DNA from: Tenodera sinensis | Lineage: Eukaryota > Arthropoda > Insecta > Mantodea > Mantidae | Assembly: GCA_030765045.1 (NCBI GenBank) | Contig: CM060964.1 | Span: 278,535,888-278,599,887, forward strand | Direction: 5' to 3' | Length of the DNA stretch: 64,000 bases | Shown: positions 34,123 to 44,847 of the stretch, piece after piece | How positions within the stretch are numbered: position 1 is the stretch's first letter | How the letters are laid out: each line of letters begins with the position of its first letter | Notes under the pieces: model-generated | Database searches by the model: none | The model's input: only the letters and a program-made list of their open reading frames with translations | Told to the model about the DNA's origin: nothing | Program-made: the position numbers and the translations under genes

Positions 34123-35959
34123 AGGGAAAGGTAGTACATCCAAACCAAATAGTTATCATGGGGTTGCACTGCTGTCTAATGTAGGAAAAATCTTTACTGG
34201 AATTTTGGCAAACAGAATACAGAAGTGGGTAGAAGAAAACTATCTTCTCGGAATTTCAAATGGGTTTCAGATCTGGAAGGGGAGCTGTAGATAAGATCTT
34301 TATAACAAAAACACTAGTGGATAAATACCTTAAAGAAAAAATAGGTTATACATGGCCTTTATAGACCTAGAGAAAGTTTATAAGGTGGATCTACAATTAC
34401 TATGGTACAAATTGCAATGCAAAGGATTGAGTCAATCTATGGTAAAGACCTTGATGGCATTGTACAAGGATAACACCTTCTGTGTGAGGGTGGGGGAAGT
34501 AGTAGTCTCTCGGGAAGTAGCACAGGGGAAAGGGTTAAGGCAAGGGTGTAAATTGAGCTCTATACTATTTAATTCATTTATCGATGATATCCTGTTAGGG
34601 ATAAGCAAGAATATTAGTTGTATGCCAGCAATAAATGATACGATCCCTGGATTACTATTCGCTGATGGTCTGGTAGTAGGATCAATTACAGTAAATGGTC
34701 TGAAGCAAGCGCTGCAGGAGATAGATGAATACTGCAATGAATGGAACCTAACTGTAAATCAGGACAAAGCGCAAATAATGGTATTTAAGAAGGGAGCAAA
34801 ATTGAGTAAATATGAAAAGGGGAATAAGGAGTATAAAGTAGTACGAGAATGTATATATTTAGGAGTAAAATTAAATGGGAGTGGGGGTGGGAAAAACAAA
34901 AGAAATTAGCTCTAACAAAGGGGAAAGGAGCTATGTCAGCAATAAGAAGTTGTAAGTACAGAGTACCAAATATTGGGGTCAAATGGTTGGAAAAAATTTA
35001 TAAAATGGTGGTGGAACCAAAAATGTTCTATGGTATAGAAATATGGGGACTGAATGAGGGGGAGGAAACCATAGATACAGTTCATAGGATGTTTTGCAGG
35101 GAATTGTTGGGTCTTCCAAGTGCGGTGGCAAGAGAAGTAGCACAGATGGAGATGGGAAGGGTGTCAAGGAAAGGTATGATTTTAGAAAGAGCTCTGAAAT
35201 TTTGGCATAGGATTTTGAATTTAGATAAAAAATAATTTGTTAAGGCAGTGTGTAGAGTACCAGGAAAAGAGTCTTGGGGAATCTAGATAGACGAGTAGTA
35301 TTCAAAAGAACCTAGAAATAAATGGGATGGAGGATTACTGGAGGAGAGGGGGGGAGTAGTAACAAATTCTGGAAAATAATAAGAAAGAGGTTTGAAGACA
35401 TAGAAATCCAAAAACTGTTTGGTTGTATAATGGAAAAAAAGGTCCCTGGTAGATTACAAATCAATGAAGGAAACATGGGAAAGGGAGACTATGTTGATAA
35501 GGTAAACAATGAACGAAGGGAGGCAATAGCATGGCTAAGAACTGATTTGGAGGTTGAGAGGACTAAGGAAAGGTATCCCTCAGAGTCAGTGTCCTATTTG
35601 GTGGGGTAGGGAAGATCTGGAGCACATAGTCTTTGAGTGCCAAGGAACAGACGTATGGAGGAAAGAATTTTTGGGGCAGAAATGGGAGAAGGGAGATAGG
35701 GTAACAGCATTTAAGAGGATTTTTAGAAAGGAGGTCAGGAACTTAGACCAATTTTTAAGTAGAGTTAAGAAAAAATGGAATTGGTCTGTACAAAGAGAAC
35801 AGAATTAAAAATTTGGCATTAGTTATGTGTTAAAGAGCTATAAAGAAGCAAAATTTATGTAATAGAAATTATGTTGGGTGGATATGACAGACTAAGAGCC
35901 TGGGCTGAATGTCATATTCAAATATATATTAATTTAAAGTAAATAAATAAAATAAAAAA
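34123..35959 (+). mobile_element. LINE-D with 13-bp target duplication, inserted in LINE-C
   Basis: Flanked by AAGTATAAAGAAA (34110-34122 and 35960-35972) and ending in an AAATAAATAAAATAAAAAAA tail. It is 5'-truncated at an RT frame and belongs to a different subfamily from LINE-C. Confidence 0.88.
34125..35808 (+). pseudogene. LINE-D reverse transcriptase
   Basis: Starts in the RT fingers (PNSYHGVALLSNVGKIFTGI, LANRIQKWVEE). After stops comes MAFIDLEKVYKVDLQLLWYK (block A, normally KAFD), KGLRQGCKLSSILFNSFIDD, LLFADGLVVGSI (FADD changed to FADG), IYLGVKLNGSG and YGIEIWGLNEGEET. The C-terminal piece at 35554-35808 has CPIWWGREDLEHIVFECQGT, a Cys/His motif. Frameshifts lie near 34900 and in 35235-35560. 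Loss of the second catalytic Asp and several stops make it dead. The endonuclease is missing. Confidence 0.85.
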
Positions 35960-35972
35960 AAGTATAAAGAAA

Positions 35973-36450
35973 TATCAGAATGGCAATATGGTTTTCAAAG
36001 GCACAAATCCACAGTTACAGCAATACAAAAGGCTAATAATATAATACTAAAAGCTCTAAATGTCCGTCAATACATGATGGCTATTTTTATAGATTTATTA
36101 AATGCATTTGATGGTATGAATATAAAAATACTTATTGACAAATTAGGAATTATGGAATAAGAGGCCTAGCACAAAATTGGTTATTGACATAAATTAGGGG
36201 CCAGATAGCTAAGAGGTAGAAATAGGGGCAAACAAAATTTTAGGAACCATAAGGCAATATTACTCCTACCTAGACAAGGCAATAAACGTAAAAAAAGACA
36301 GCATTGATTAATTTTGAGATAACAAACCACGAATCAGATAACATTAAATTGACCCTAGGAGGCAAAAGTATATCTGAAATAAGTTGCACAAACTTTCTTG
36401 GAATGATAATCGATAAAAATCTAAACTGGAAATCACATATTACTAAAAAA
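35973..36450 (+). pseudogene. LINE-C RT central part
   Basis: Continues the previous LINE-C fragment across LINE-D: EWQYGFQRHKSTVTAIQKAN, ALNVRQYMMAIFIDLLNAFD (block A) and KILIDKLGI. After a gap comes LGGKSISEISCTNFLGMIID then KNLNWKSHITK. It stops at the hairpin end of family H copy H6. Confidence 0.8.
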
Positions 36451-37399
36451 TTGATGTGTTGCACTCACATGACTTTTTCTGCTCTTGTACTGACTGCTCT
36501 TGTTTCTCTATCTACTTCATGTTAGTCGAAGTAAACATCTGCAAAAATTATCTTATTGCATATTTGCTTGTAAGGGCAAGGGAAATATGGGAATACAGTA
36601 GGCTTTGAGTGATAGTCAAATCTTTTAAAGCTGGTCGCTGTATGAAGGCTTTGAAATTCTTTGCACAGCCAAGAGATAAAAAGTGAATAATGGCCTTTCA
36701 TTTGAGAAAAGTTTAAGTATTTTAAAACTCAACCAGAATATCTCTGAAATGGTTTTCACTCCACAAAGAAATGCATTTGGACATAACTTGTGTGTTTTAA
36801 TGAGATCTACATTTATTGTATAGTAAGATTTGGTCTATCTCTTACGGTTTGCCAGTTATGCAAAATTCAAGAGTAAACAGGACTATGTGGGCTATAGTCA
36901 GAGAATTCAAAATATGCATTTCATTTGCCATAAAAATATTTTAAACATATAGCATCTTAATGAAAATTGTTTAAGCGATTATTATTTATTTATGCCAATT
37001 ATTATTATTTATTATTATTTATTATTATTATTATTTATTTATTATTATTATTATTATTTATTTATACGAACTGGTTTGAGAATTTAATGCCTTTCTGGCA
37101 GTTTGTCACAATAGCTCAGTGGTTAGAGCGTCCGCCCGGTAAGCGGAAGGTCTGTGGTTCAAATCCCAGTTGTGGCATTGAATTTTTAAGTTCCAGTTCT
37201 ACCTCTCAAACTTTGTTTAAGCGATTTTTGAGAAAATCAAAATTTTTAAAAATTTTCCATCTAAAGGGAGTTTAGGGCAGAGGAATTTTCTTCAAAATCT
37301 TTGTGTCATATCCTTGAAAGATATTAAACTTAAATACCAACTTTTCATTTTGAAGCTATGCTGTTCACAGACACACGCACAGACCTTTTTCTAAAAATC
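36451..37399 (-). repeat. Family H repeat, copy H6 (5' part missing)
   Basis: Starts TTGATGTGTTGCACTCACAT and runs to ACCTTTTTCTAAAAATCTAA. A SINE-4 copy is inserted at 36981-37212. Confidence 0.75.
36981..37212. mobile_element. SINE-4 copy with tRNA-like unit and 14-bp duplication
   Basis: Flanked by TTGTTTAAGCGATT (36967-36980 and 37213-37226). A (TTATT)-rich start with TTATTTATGCC lies on the left. The tRNA-like part on the plus strand has ATAGCTCAGTGGTTAGAG (A box) and GGTTCAAATCCC (B box), then only about 40 bases to the end. The AT-rich tail is on the opposite end from a usual SINE. Confidence 0.85.
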
Positions 37400-37855
37400 T
37401 AATGTTGTTGTTGTTGTTGTTAGCTAATGCTGAATTTCTGACAATGAAGTCATTAATCCTCCTGCTCTCCAATATTTTTCACAATGATATTGAAGAGAGC
37501 AATAGCAGTAATAGTAACCGTTTTTTAGAGAGCACCATATTTTTATGTTTTGGCAGTCACATCGCTCTCTCACAACCCCCAGAATGTCTGGAGGACCACA
37601 CCTGTCGTTGGTTTACGGGTCTCACCGACCTGACCGGGAGAGTTATCAAAATAAATGCACCGACCATATCCTCTGATTACCAATCAGAGGACGTATTACA
37701 TGCCATGACAGGTCAGCATGTTGGGGTTAAGATTTTATAGAGAAATTAGAGAAATGGAGAGGTTGGAAAAATAAAGACTCCCTAGCCCTCGGGAACCATA
37801 ATAGCATCGGGGTCGGAAGAGAACAAGAGATGGCCAAGGTAAGGTCAGATAGAAA
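37400..37855 (-). mobile_element. Deleted LINE derivative (5' leader joined to RNase H LINE 3' end), copy 1
   Basis: The left 85 bases are the reverse complement of the last bases of the RNase H LINE ending at 47664 (TTAGCTAA(CAA)n end). The remaining 340 bases match 58850-59176 and appear to be the LINE leader. No coding part links them. Confidence 0.7.
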
Positions 37856-37963
37856 AGTTGCAGTGAGGAGCAAAACACCAGTAAGTGGAAGTAATGTTCT
37901 GCTCAGCTTGGGTACCTTGTGGTCGCTATTCACATATCCTCTAGACGGAGACCCCTGAGGCCA

Positions 37964-38092
37964 AAATTAGAAACTAAAAACTTCACTTATCTTAGTAATG
38001 TTGCAAGTTATTTTTTCAAACACTGACTCGAGTTTCAAGTTGACTCCAACTCATTCTCAAAGTTAGTTTCTAATTTGTTCTTACTTTACAAT
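37964..38092. repeat. Second copy of the 196-bp retroposon (partial)
   Basis: AAATTAGAAACTAAAAACTT, TCTCCAACTCATTCTCAAAG-like text and TAATTTGTTCTTACTTTA match 26412-26573. Confidence 0.7.
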
Positions 38093-38324
38093 TATGCACA
38101 TGAATTATTCCTTATATTATTTTGAGCTCAAAAATGATTATTTTCTAATTAATCAACATTTTGGTACTGAAGATTATTCTATCTCTCTCAATACCTCTAT
38201 TGTGGCAATTGTTCTTATGTTGGTGAACCTAAAGATTAATAATGTCAATATAATGGTGGTTCTTCTGTTATTATTTAAATGTGGGGATAAATGGTTTGTT
38301 TTAACAACAGAATGCATTGTGTTT
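38093..38324. other. Unassigned sequence
   Basis: AT-rich. An 83-codon plus-strand frame shows no motif. Confidence 0.3.
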
Positions 38325-38436
38325 GAGAGGAATAATTTGGACTGAAAAATTCAATGCCACAACAGGAATTTGAACTATAGATCTTCTGTTCTATATGCAG
38401 CTACTTTAACCACTGAGTTAGCATGACATTAAATTC
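38325..38436. mobile_element. SINE-4 fragment
   Basis: GAAAAATTCAATGCCACAAC, GGAATTTGAACTATAGATC (antisense B box) and CTTTAACCACTGAGTTAGCA (antisense A box). It lacks the hairpin and tail. Confidence 0.65.
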
Positions 38437-38680
38437 CCAAACTGATTTGTATTTTCCCTGTAGACCATAAGGGAATTGCAATTCTGAGATACATACCCCA
38501 AGAGCGACTTAAAATCATAGGTACTTTATGTTGCAGGTTTTAATTAAATAACCTATATTGGTAACCATTTATAAGATCAATCAATCAATTATTTATTGTT
38601 TCTTAAAATACAAATCAATTGATGACCTCCAATGTGCCAGAGATCAAACTATTCAAGGATTGTGTTGTACAACACATTAT

Positions 38681-39317
38681 TACTTTCTCTACTGGTAAGT
38701 AGGGGAAGTATTGTATTGCACCCAAAAATTTGATGTCGAAATTTCACCGGAAATATATGTTTTGAGACCCCCTGAATCCAAAAAAAGCATTTTTAGAAAA
38801 AGGTCTGTGTGTGTGTGTGCGCGCGTGCGTGTGTGTGTGTCAGTCAGCATAACTCAAAAACGAAAAGTTGCTTAAAAACCAAAGTTGGTATTTAAGTTTA
38901 ATGTCTTTCAAGGATGCGACACAAAGATTTTGAAGAAAATAGCCCCACCCCAAACTACCCTTAACATGGAAGATCTTTTGAACATTTTTATTTTCTTGAA
39001 AATAGTTATAACGGTTTTGATTAAAATGCCATATGTTTGAGATTTTTGATGACAAATGAAATGTATATCTTGAATTTTCTGGCCATAGCCCCTGTATTGT
39101 GCTATAGTGAGCTATTTCGGAGATATTCCTTCTTATGTGTGTGAGTTTCAGAAAACTTCTATATTCTAATATTCCCCTTGCACTTACAAGGAAATAAGCA
39201 ATAAGATAATTTCTGTAAATGTTGATCTCAACTAACACAAAGAAGACATAGGAATAAGAGTTTGTAGGAATGGTTGGTACAAGAGTAGGGAAAGTCATGT
39301 GAGTGCAACACATCAGA
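38681..39317 (+). repeat. Family H repeat, copy H7 (complete, best reference copy)
   Basis: Starts TACTTTCTCTACTGGTAAGT, has a (TG)n(CG)n microsatellite at 38805-38840, and ends AGTAGGGAAAGTCATGTGAG followed by TGCAACACATCAGA. It holds the 5' block, the inverted 3' block and the terminal hairpin ATGTG-AGTGCAA-CACAT. Confidence 0.8.
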
Positions 39318-39344
39318 TATTTTTTCATGATGATATAAACTCTG

Positions 39345-39508
39345 TTAGTTAAAATCATTAGTGCTATTTTTGAGAAAATAAAAAGTAAAGAAACATTTTC
39401 CGTGTAAAGTGTAGTTTGAGGTAGAGGAATTTGAAAATTTTCATGTTACCCTTGGAAGATGAAGTTCATTATCAGATTTGGCATTTAACCACCTATTTGT
39501 TTATGCTG

Positions 39509-39553
<45 letters not shown>

Positions 39554-39717
39554 GTTCATCTAAACACACAAGAGCTAACCTTTCTTTACTTGTAAAAGTC
39601 CTGTTTTGGGGTTGGGGATTCAAAGAACCTTAAACCTGCATTTCTAGTGATATCTTTCAAATAAAAATTCTGGGTGGCATGCAACACTTCAACTTGCTAT
39701 GCTTAAGTAAGTAAAAA
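39345..39717 (-). repeat. Family H repeat, copy H8 (old, diverged)
   Basis: GAGAAAATAAAAAGTAAAGA and the (CT)n tract at 39511-39547 occupy the positions of the family body and its microsatellite. It ends near AAGTAAGTAAAAAATG. Confidence 0.55.
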
Positions 39718-40084
39718 ATGATCTAAGAGCATCTGAAGAGTTGCTTACAAGAAATTGCCATCAGTATCTCCAAGCTCTGGAAGTCTATTTTTCAAACAGT
39801 ACAAAATCATGCCAATTGGATTGTTGACTAGTAGGATTGCAAACTGATAAACCACAAGTTTGTTACTTGATCAATGTTTTATCATTAGGTTTCACTTTGT
39901 TATTTATAACCAACTTTCTGCACCAATGCAACCTATATTGATATGCGCATGGCAAGAGTGTGATTATAAAGTATCACAATTGACGTCTTCACTATGGACT
40001 TTAGGAATGGATGAGATGAGACACTGTGTGGCCAGATCCAGACTGACGGTACAGATATTGACAGAGATCCCTAAGGTTTACTAA
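39718..40084. other. Unassigned sequence
   Basis: May include a decayed N-terminal endonuclease part of the RTE-like LINE that follows. No clear motif. Confidence 0.3.
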
Positions 40085-41775
40085 GTTTGATGACACCTCA
40101 AGGTCTAACATAATCTTACTAATGGGAGATTTTAATGCAAAGGTTGGTTCTAAAAATCAAAGACTAGAACATCAGGGTTGATAAGAGGGATGGAATTAAA
40201 GGTTGAGGGATAAAGTCAAGGTATTATAAAAAGGTGAAAGTTAAGTGAGGAAAGGAAGTGGAAGTGATATAGAGTTAAGAAGAAAGTGAATCAGTGAGGT
40301 TAAGGAAATTATTAACAAATGATCATGAAACATAAGAAAACTGAGATTTAGAATGGAATGGATAAACTAAAATAGTAATGATCTTAGGGAAAAGGAAAGT
40401 ATAAGAGAATATGGTGAAAATAAGTGAATCAAAAGGCAAAAGTTAAAAAGACAGGTTTGAATATGGTTAATTAACTGTAGTCAAAGAATAAACTGCACAC
40501 GTCAAGAATTATATGTACAGAATTGCAGAGGGTTGTGACATGACAGAGGAGCTAGGGCTCAAGTTCGTGGGCAGCCCAAAATGTATATGCTTTGGTACTC
40601 AATAAATTCATATTTATATTCAAGACTAGAACATGTAATGGGTAATCATACTGAAGGAAACCTAAATGGAAATAGAGAGCAACTATTAAGTAATGTAATA
40701 ACTCACATTTAGTTATTGAAGGAACACTGTTCCCACACAAATTATGTCATAAAATATCTTGGGTATCACCTGATAAGAAGACAAGAATCAAATTGACTAT
40801 AAGTAAGATGTGGAGAAGTTCCTTACTTGACGTAAGAAACAAATGAGGAGCAGAAGTGGGTAGTGATTATCACTTGATTATAGCCGATATAAGCTTGAAG
40901 GTAACAGCAAATAGAGGTAAAAACTCTCTTAGAAATAAAAGGAATAAAAGATGTGATACTATGCAATTACAGGATCAGGAAGTAAAAGCCCAATTTGTGA
41001 TGGATATTAAAAATAGATTCTCTTTACCGGGAGATTTAAGTGAATTAAGGATAGATCAACATCGGAAACCAATTAAAAATACATTAAATGAAAAAAATGA
41101 AAATATAATTGGTTTTAATAATACAGAAAAAAATGATTTTTGTCAAACAATACATGGGAGAAAATGCTGAAAAGAGGAAGCATAAACTTTAAACTAAATA
41201 GTTGTAAAAATGATGATCAGTTAACTGAGTTGACGAAAGAATATTCAAAAAAGAATAAAGAAGTAAAGAAAAGTTGTAGAAAAGATAAAAGAAATTGGGT
41301 GGAAAACCTAATAATTGAGGGAGAAAGGGCAGCAAATGAAGGTAATGGTAAACAATTGTACCAAGTTACAAGGAAACTTTCAGGAAGATATCTGAAAAAG
41401 AAACCTATTAGAGAGAAAATAGGAAACCTTATAGGTATGGAACAAAACCAATTAAAAAGATAGAAAGAATACTTCTATGAGCTATTGAATAGATTAGAAA
41501 ATGATGGTGATGATGGTGTAAACCAAATTGATCAAGATTCTCCTTGGAGAAATTTGAAGATAAATATAAATCCACCAAGCAAACAAGAAATAATAGAAGC
41601 ACTAAAAGTAACAAAGGTAGGAAAAGCTCCTGGCTTAGATAATATAACCACGGAAGTATTGAAGACAGATATAGAAAGTATGCAACACAACTACAGCCAT
41701 TGTTTCTAAAAATTTGGCAAAAGGAAGAGATGCCAACAGATTGGAAGGAGGGATTAATAATAAAAACCCCATAAA
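40085..41775 (+). pseudogene. RTE-like LINE: endonuclease and RT N-terminus, 3' truncated
   Basis: Frames give NIILLMGDFNAKVGSKNQRL (GDFN endonuclease motif). After a 449-bp insertion come EHVMGNHTEGNLNGNREQLL, TLFPHKLCHKISWVSPDKKT, WRSSLLDVRNK and GSDYHLIIADISLKV (S-D-H motif). Then come the inter-domain linker, EYFYELLNRLENDGDD, INPPSKQEIIEALKVTKVGK and APGLDNITTEVLKTD. The order and words fit the RTE/CFDP2-like endonuclease-RT group. The palm and thumb are missing past about 41775. Stops and small frame breaks are present. Confidence 0.82.
40173..40621 (+). mobile_element. 449-bp retroposon (LINE 3' end) with 13-bp duplication
   Basis: Flanked by AAGACTAGAACAT (40160-40172 and 40622-40634). 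Its 3' end (GGGCAGCCCAAAATGTATAT, TACTCAATAAATTCATATTT) matches the minus-strand end of the ORF1-only element at 29721. Removing it joins KNQRLEH to VMGNHTEG in the endonuclease. Confidence 0.85.
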
Positions 41776-41784
41776 AAGGGAGCT

Positions 41785-42860
41785 AGACTGCTAGACTGTG
41801 ATTGTCCATGAAATAACTATTTTGCCTCTTTCACACTCAAGTTGAATCCCAAAGTGAGTGATGTGCAATGAAGTCTCCCGTCAACAGAAAAGGTGTTGGT
41901 AACTGAGAAACTGGATTTTCTAGGTCAGTGAGCGAAAGGTCATCAGAGGCAGATAAATATTGCAAATGGTGAATCGGATGGATGGCAATACAATCCTCAA
42001 AATGACTAATTGGCTGTCAGACTGTATGGTTATATATTCCATGAATATATCATCTCTGATGAGTATCACAGTGTCCCCGTTAGCAGGAATCCCCTCTTCC
42101 AGGGTACAATCACACTGTACTTGGGTGTACTGTCTTAATGAAAATAGTCTTGCAGGCACAGCAGCATAGTTTCTTGCAAATATGCGACCAAAGGTTCATT
42201 CTTATGCAGCAAAAGTTCAAGCTCCAGTCACTTCCACATACGTTCCATTGTAAAATAGCCATGATAATTTGTTATGGGATAAGTACTCAAACATAACGTC
42301 CATTATTTAGGTCGTGGTGGTGGCGGCCCCATACTCTGCCTTAATCCCTTGCAGGAGATCTACCCAATCAAAGGTAAGGAACAGGGCATGCCTCATTCTT
42401 TCCGCTGAACCCAATTAACGCATGTGACACCTTGATCTTCTAGGTTCTTCCAAATCTCCTTGGACATACCTCATTGGATATACTGTCCAATGCACAGATG
42501 TTTATGACACAATGTAAGGAGTTCAAAGTGCTGTGCATCTCTATTTGTACCAGATAACTGGCTAAGGTGTTTTGCAGTATTTTGGCTGCCTGGGATGCTG
42601 AATTAGTTTTGATCACTAGTGTGCAGTTTTGCAATATAGTACAAGACTTCACTGAGCCAGCTATTTTGTCAAGACCCATCTGGATGACAAATGGATTCAC
42701 CAACATAAATTTCTCTACTTGCTCTGTTACCAAATAGCGAGGACCACTTAACCTAGCTACTTGTGTTATACTTAACTTCCCTATTTTGGTGAGGCTTTCT
42801 TTTGTGCCATGCAATTTAATTCTCCATCATTGCAAATGTCTCCAGTGGCATGCCCACAAC
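41785..42860 (-). pseudogene. LINE-F: ORF1 (gag-like) and start of APE endonuclease
   Basis: Minus strand, upstream part: GPRYLVTEQVEKFMLVNPFV, IQMGLDKIAGSVKSC and NCTLVIKTNSASQAAKIL, the RNA-binding region seen in I/Jockey ORF1 proteins. Further down: MPARLFSLRQYTQVQCDCTL, GDTVILIRDDIFME, QLVILRIVLPSIRFTICNIY and LPTPFLLTGDFIAHHSLWDS (the GDFNAHHxLW word with Asn to Ile). It ends where the RTE-like LINE ends. Frame breaks separate ORF1 and endonuclease. Confidence 0.75.
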
Positions 42861-43433
42861 ATGTGCACCACCCTGGCTTTGGTGAGAGTCCTGGCCTGGC
42901 CTGAAAAATCTAATGTGTTGCACTCACATGACTCTACTCTTGTACTAACTATTCTTACAAACTCTTATTCCTCTATCTTCTTCATGTTAGTTGAGCTAAA
43001 CATTGGCAGAAATTATTTTAGTGCTTATTTCCTTGTTGGTGCAAGGGGAATGCAGTAGGCTTTGGGCAATAGTCAAATCTTTTGAAGCTGGTCGCTATAT
43101 GAAGGTTCTGTAATTCCATTCTCTTTGCACAGCCAAGAGATACAAAAGTAAATAACGACCTTCCATTTGAGGAAAGTATAAATATTGAAAAACCCACACA
43201 AATAACAAGGAGTATCTCTGAAGTGGATGACTCCACCAAAAAAAAAAAAAAAAAAAAAAAATGCATTCAGACATAAATTGTGCATTTTAATGAGATCTTC
43301 ATTTTTATATAAGATTTGGTCTATCTCTTATTCTTTACCAGTTATGCAAAAGTCATCAAGAGTAAACAGGACTATGTGGGCTATAATCAGAAAATTCAAA
43401 ATATACATTTTATTTGCCATAAAAATATCTTAA

Positions 43434-43931
43434 CCCTTCCAGACCCGAATTATTTTGCTACTTATGCTGTTCTTCCTCTAATTTGAAACCGGTTTAGATT
43501 AGGCGGTCTGGGACACCTTCAGCTTGCTGGCTCGGATAGCCATGATCGTTAAGGCAACACGTAGTGCACTGGCCATGCACTCAAAGCCTGAGGTCGTGAG
43601 TTCGAGTCTCGGCAACCACAGTCAAATGTGCCTGTGGCAAAGGACGGGGAGGGCCCACGTAAAATAATCGGTGTGATGGCACGCGTGGATGATGACGGGG
43701 TATCATTTGACTGCGGTTGCATGGATTTTGTTTCTTTTCTTTAAAAAAAAAAACCACTACAATGTAAATTATAAAAAATAAATAATTTTGTACAGTTCAG
43801 ATAATGTTTTTACATGGGTTTAATTGGTGACGAACAGTATAACAAGAATATAGCAGAAAAAACCGTTAAAAGTATTACAAGTAGGCAAAAAATGCCTATG
43901 TCCATTATAATGGACACCGGGACTGAAAGGG
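43434..43931. mobile_element. piggyBac-like MITE with TTAA duplication
   Basis: TTAA on each side (43430-43433 and 43932-43935). Ends CCCTTCCAGACCCG and, inverted, CCCTTTCAGTCCCG. The uninterrupted site is visible in other family H copies (ATATCTCAAACATAT). A palindrome TGTCCATTATAATGGACA lies near the right end. Confidence 0.85.
43530..43754 (+). mobile_element. tRNA-like SINE, family 5, inside the MITE
   Basis: CTCGGATAGCCATGATCGTT with B box GAGTTCGAGTCTC, a body with GGACGGGGAGGGCCCACGTA, and an A-run tail at 43742-43753. Confidence 0.65.
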
Positions 43932-44252
43932 TTAAACATATGACATTTTAATCAAAATCATTAGAGCTATTTATGAGAAAATAAAAATTTTTGAAAAATA
44001 TTCCATTTAAAGGGTAGTTTAGGGTGGAGAAATTGTCTTCAAAATCTTCACGTCGCATCCTTGAAATACATTAAACTTAAATACCAACTTTGGTTTTTAA
44101 CCGACATTTCATTTTTGAGTTATACTGTCCACAGACACACACACAGACCTTTTTATAAAAATGCTTCTTTTTTGATTCAGTGGGCCTCAAATTATATATT
44201 TCTAGTCAATTCTCCACATCAAAATTTTCGGTCAATGTAGTAGAGAAAGTAA

Positions 44253-44506
44253 TAAAGGCATTTATGTTATGAGACAGATCAGAAGGACAGTGTACAACAA
44301 AATGATGACACAGGTTTACTACACATTTGTATACTCACATATAAGCTATGGTATCATGCTGTGGGGGAATATTACCCAAAAAGAAATGGAAAAGGTACTT
44401 AAACTACAGAAAAGGACCATCAGAATAATAGGTGAAATAAACAGACAGGCATGCAGAAGCCTGCGTAAAAACTTAAAATATTTTAACTGTTCCATGTCTA
44501 TATATA
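44253..44506 (+). pseudogene. LINE-C RT thumb part
   Basis: NKGIYVMRQIRRTVYNKMMT, QVYYTFVYSHISYGIMLWGN, EKVLKLQKRTIRIIGE and KYFNCSMSIY. It continues LINE-C and ends at the TA of the next TIR element. Confidence 0.82.
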
Positions 44507-44798
44507 CAGGATGTCAATGAATTACACCAAAATATTTTCAGAGAATATAGAGATGTCTTAAACAAGTAATTTGAGATAGAGTTATGGCCTGTTTGTTCAA
44601 ATTTCAAAGTTACGGCTCTAAGTTTCTAAAGTACCAGTGTGCCTCTGGCTAATATCAACTATTCGAGAGCACAAAACACAAAAATGAAGCAACATTTTAG
44701 AGCATACATCTCTGGTGCAATGATTATGACATTAGCATTCGAGTATGAGGCTATTTTTGAGCTCGTCTCATTAACTACTTGCTTCTTTCTTTCTTTTT

Positions 44799-44847
<49 letters not shown>

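Larger units (their letters stand above)
42909..44252 (-). repeat. Family H repeat, copy H9, split by a TTAA-flanked element
   Basis: Starts TCTAATGTGTTGCACTCACA and ends GTAGTAGAGAAAGTAA, where LINE-C resumes. It contains an A-run at 43236 and the insertion 43434-43931. Confidence 0.75.

Noticed and set aside
37105..37178. Possible functional tRNA-Thr-like gene
   Set aside because: It resembles a tRNA well but lies inside a SINE-4 copy bounded by a 14-bp duplication; related degraded copies exist.
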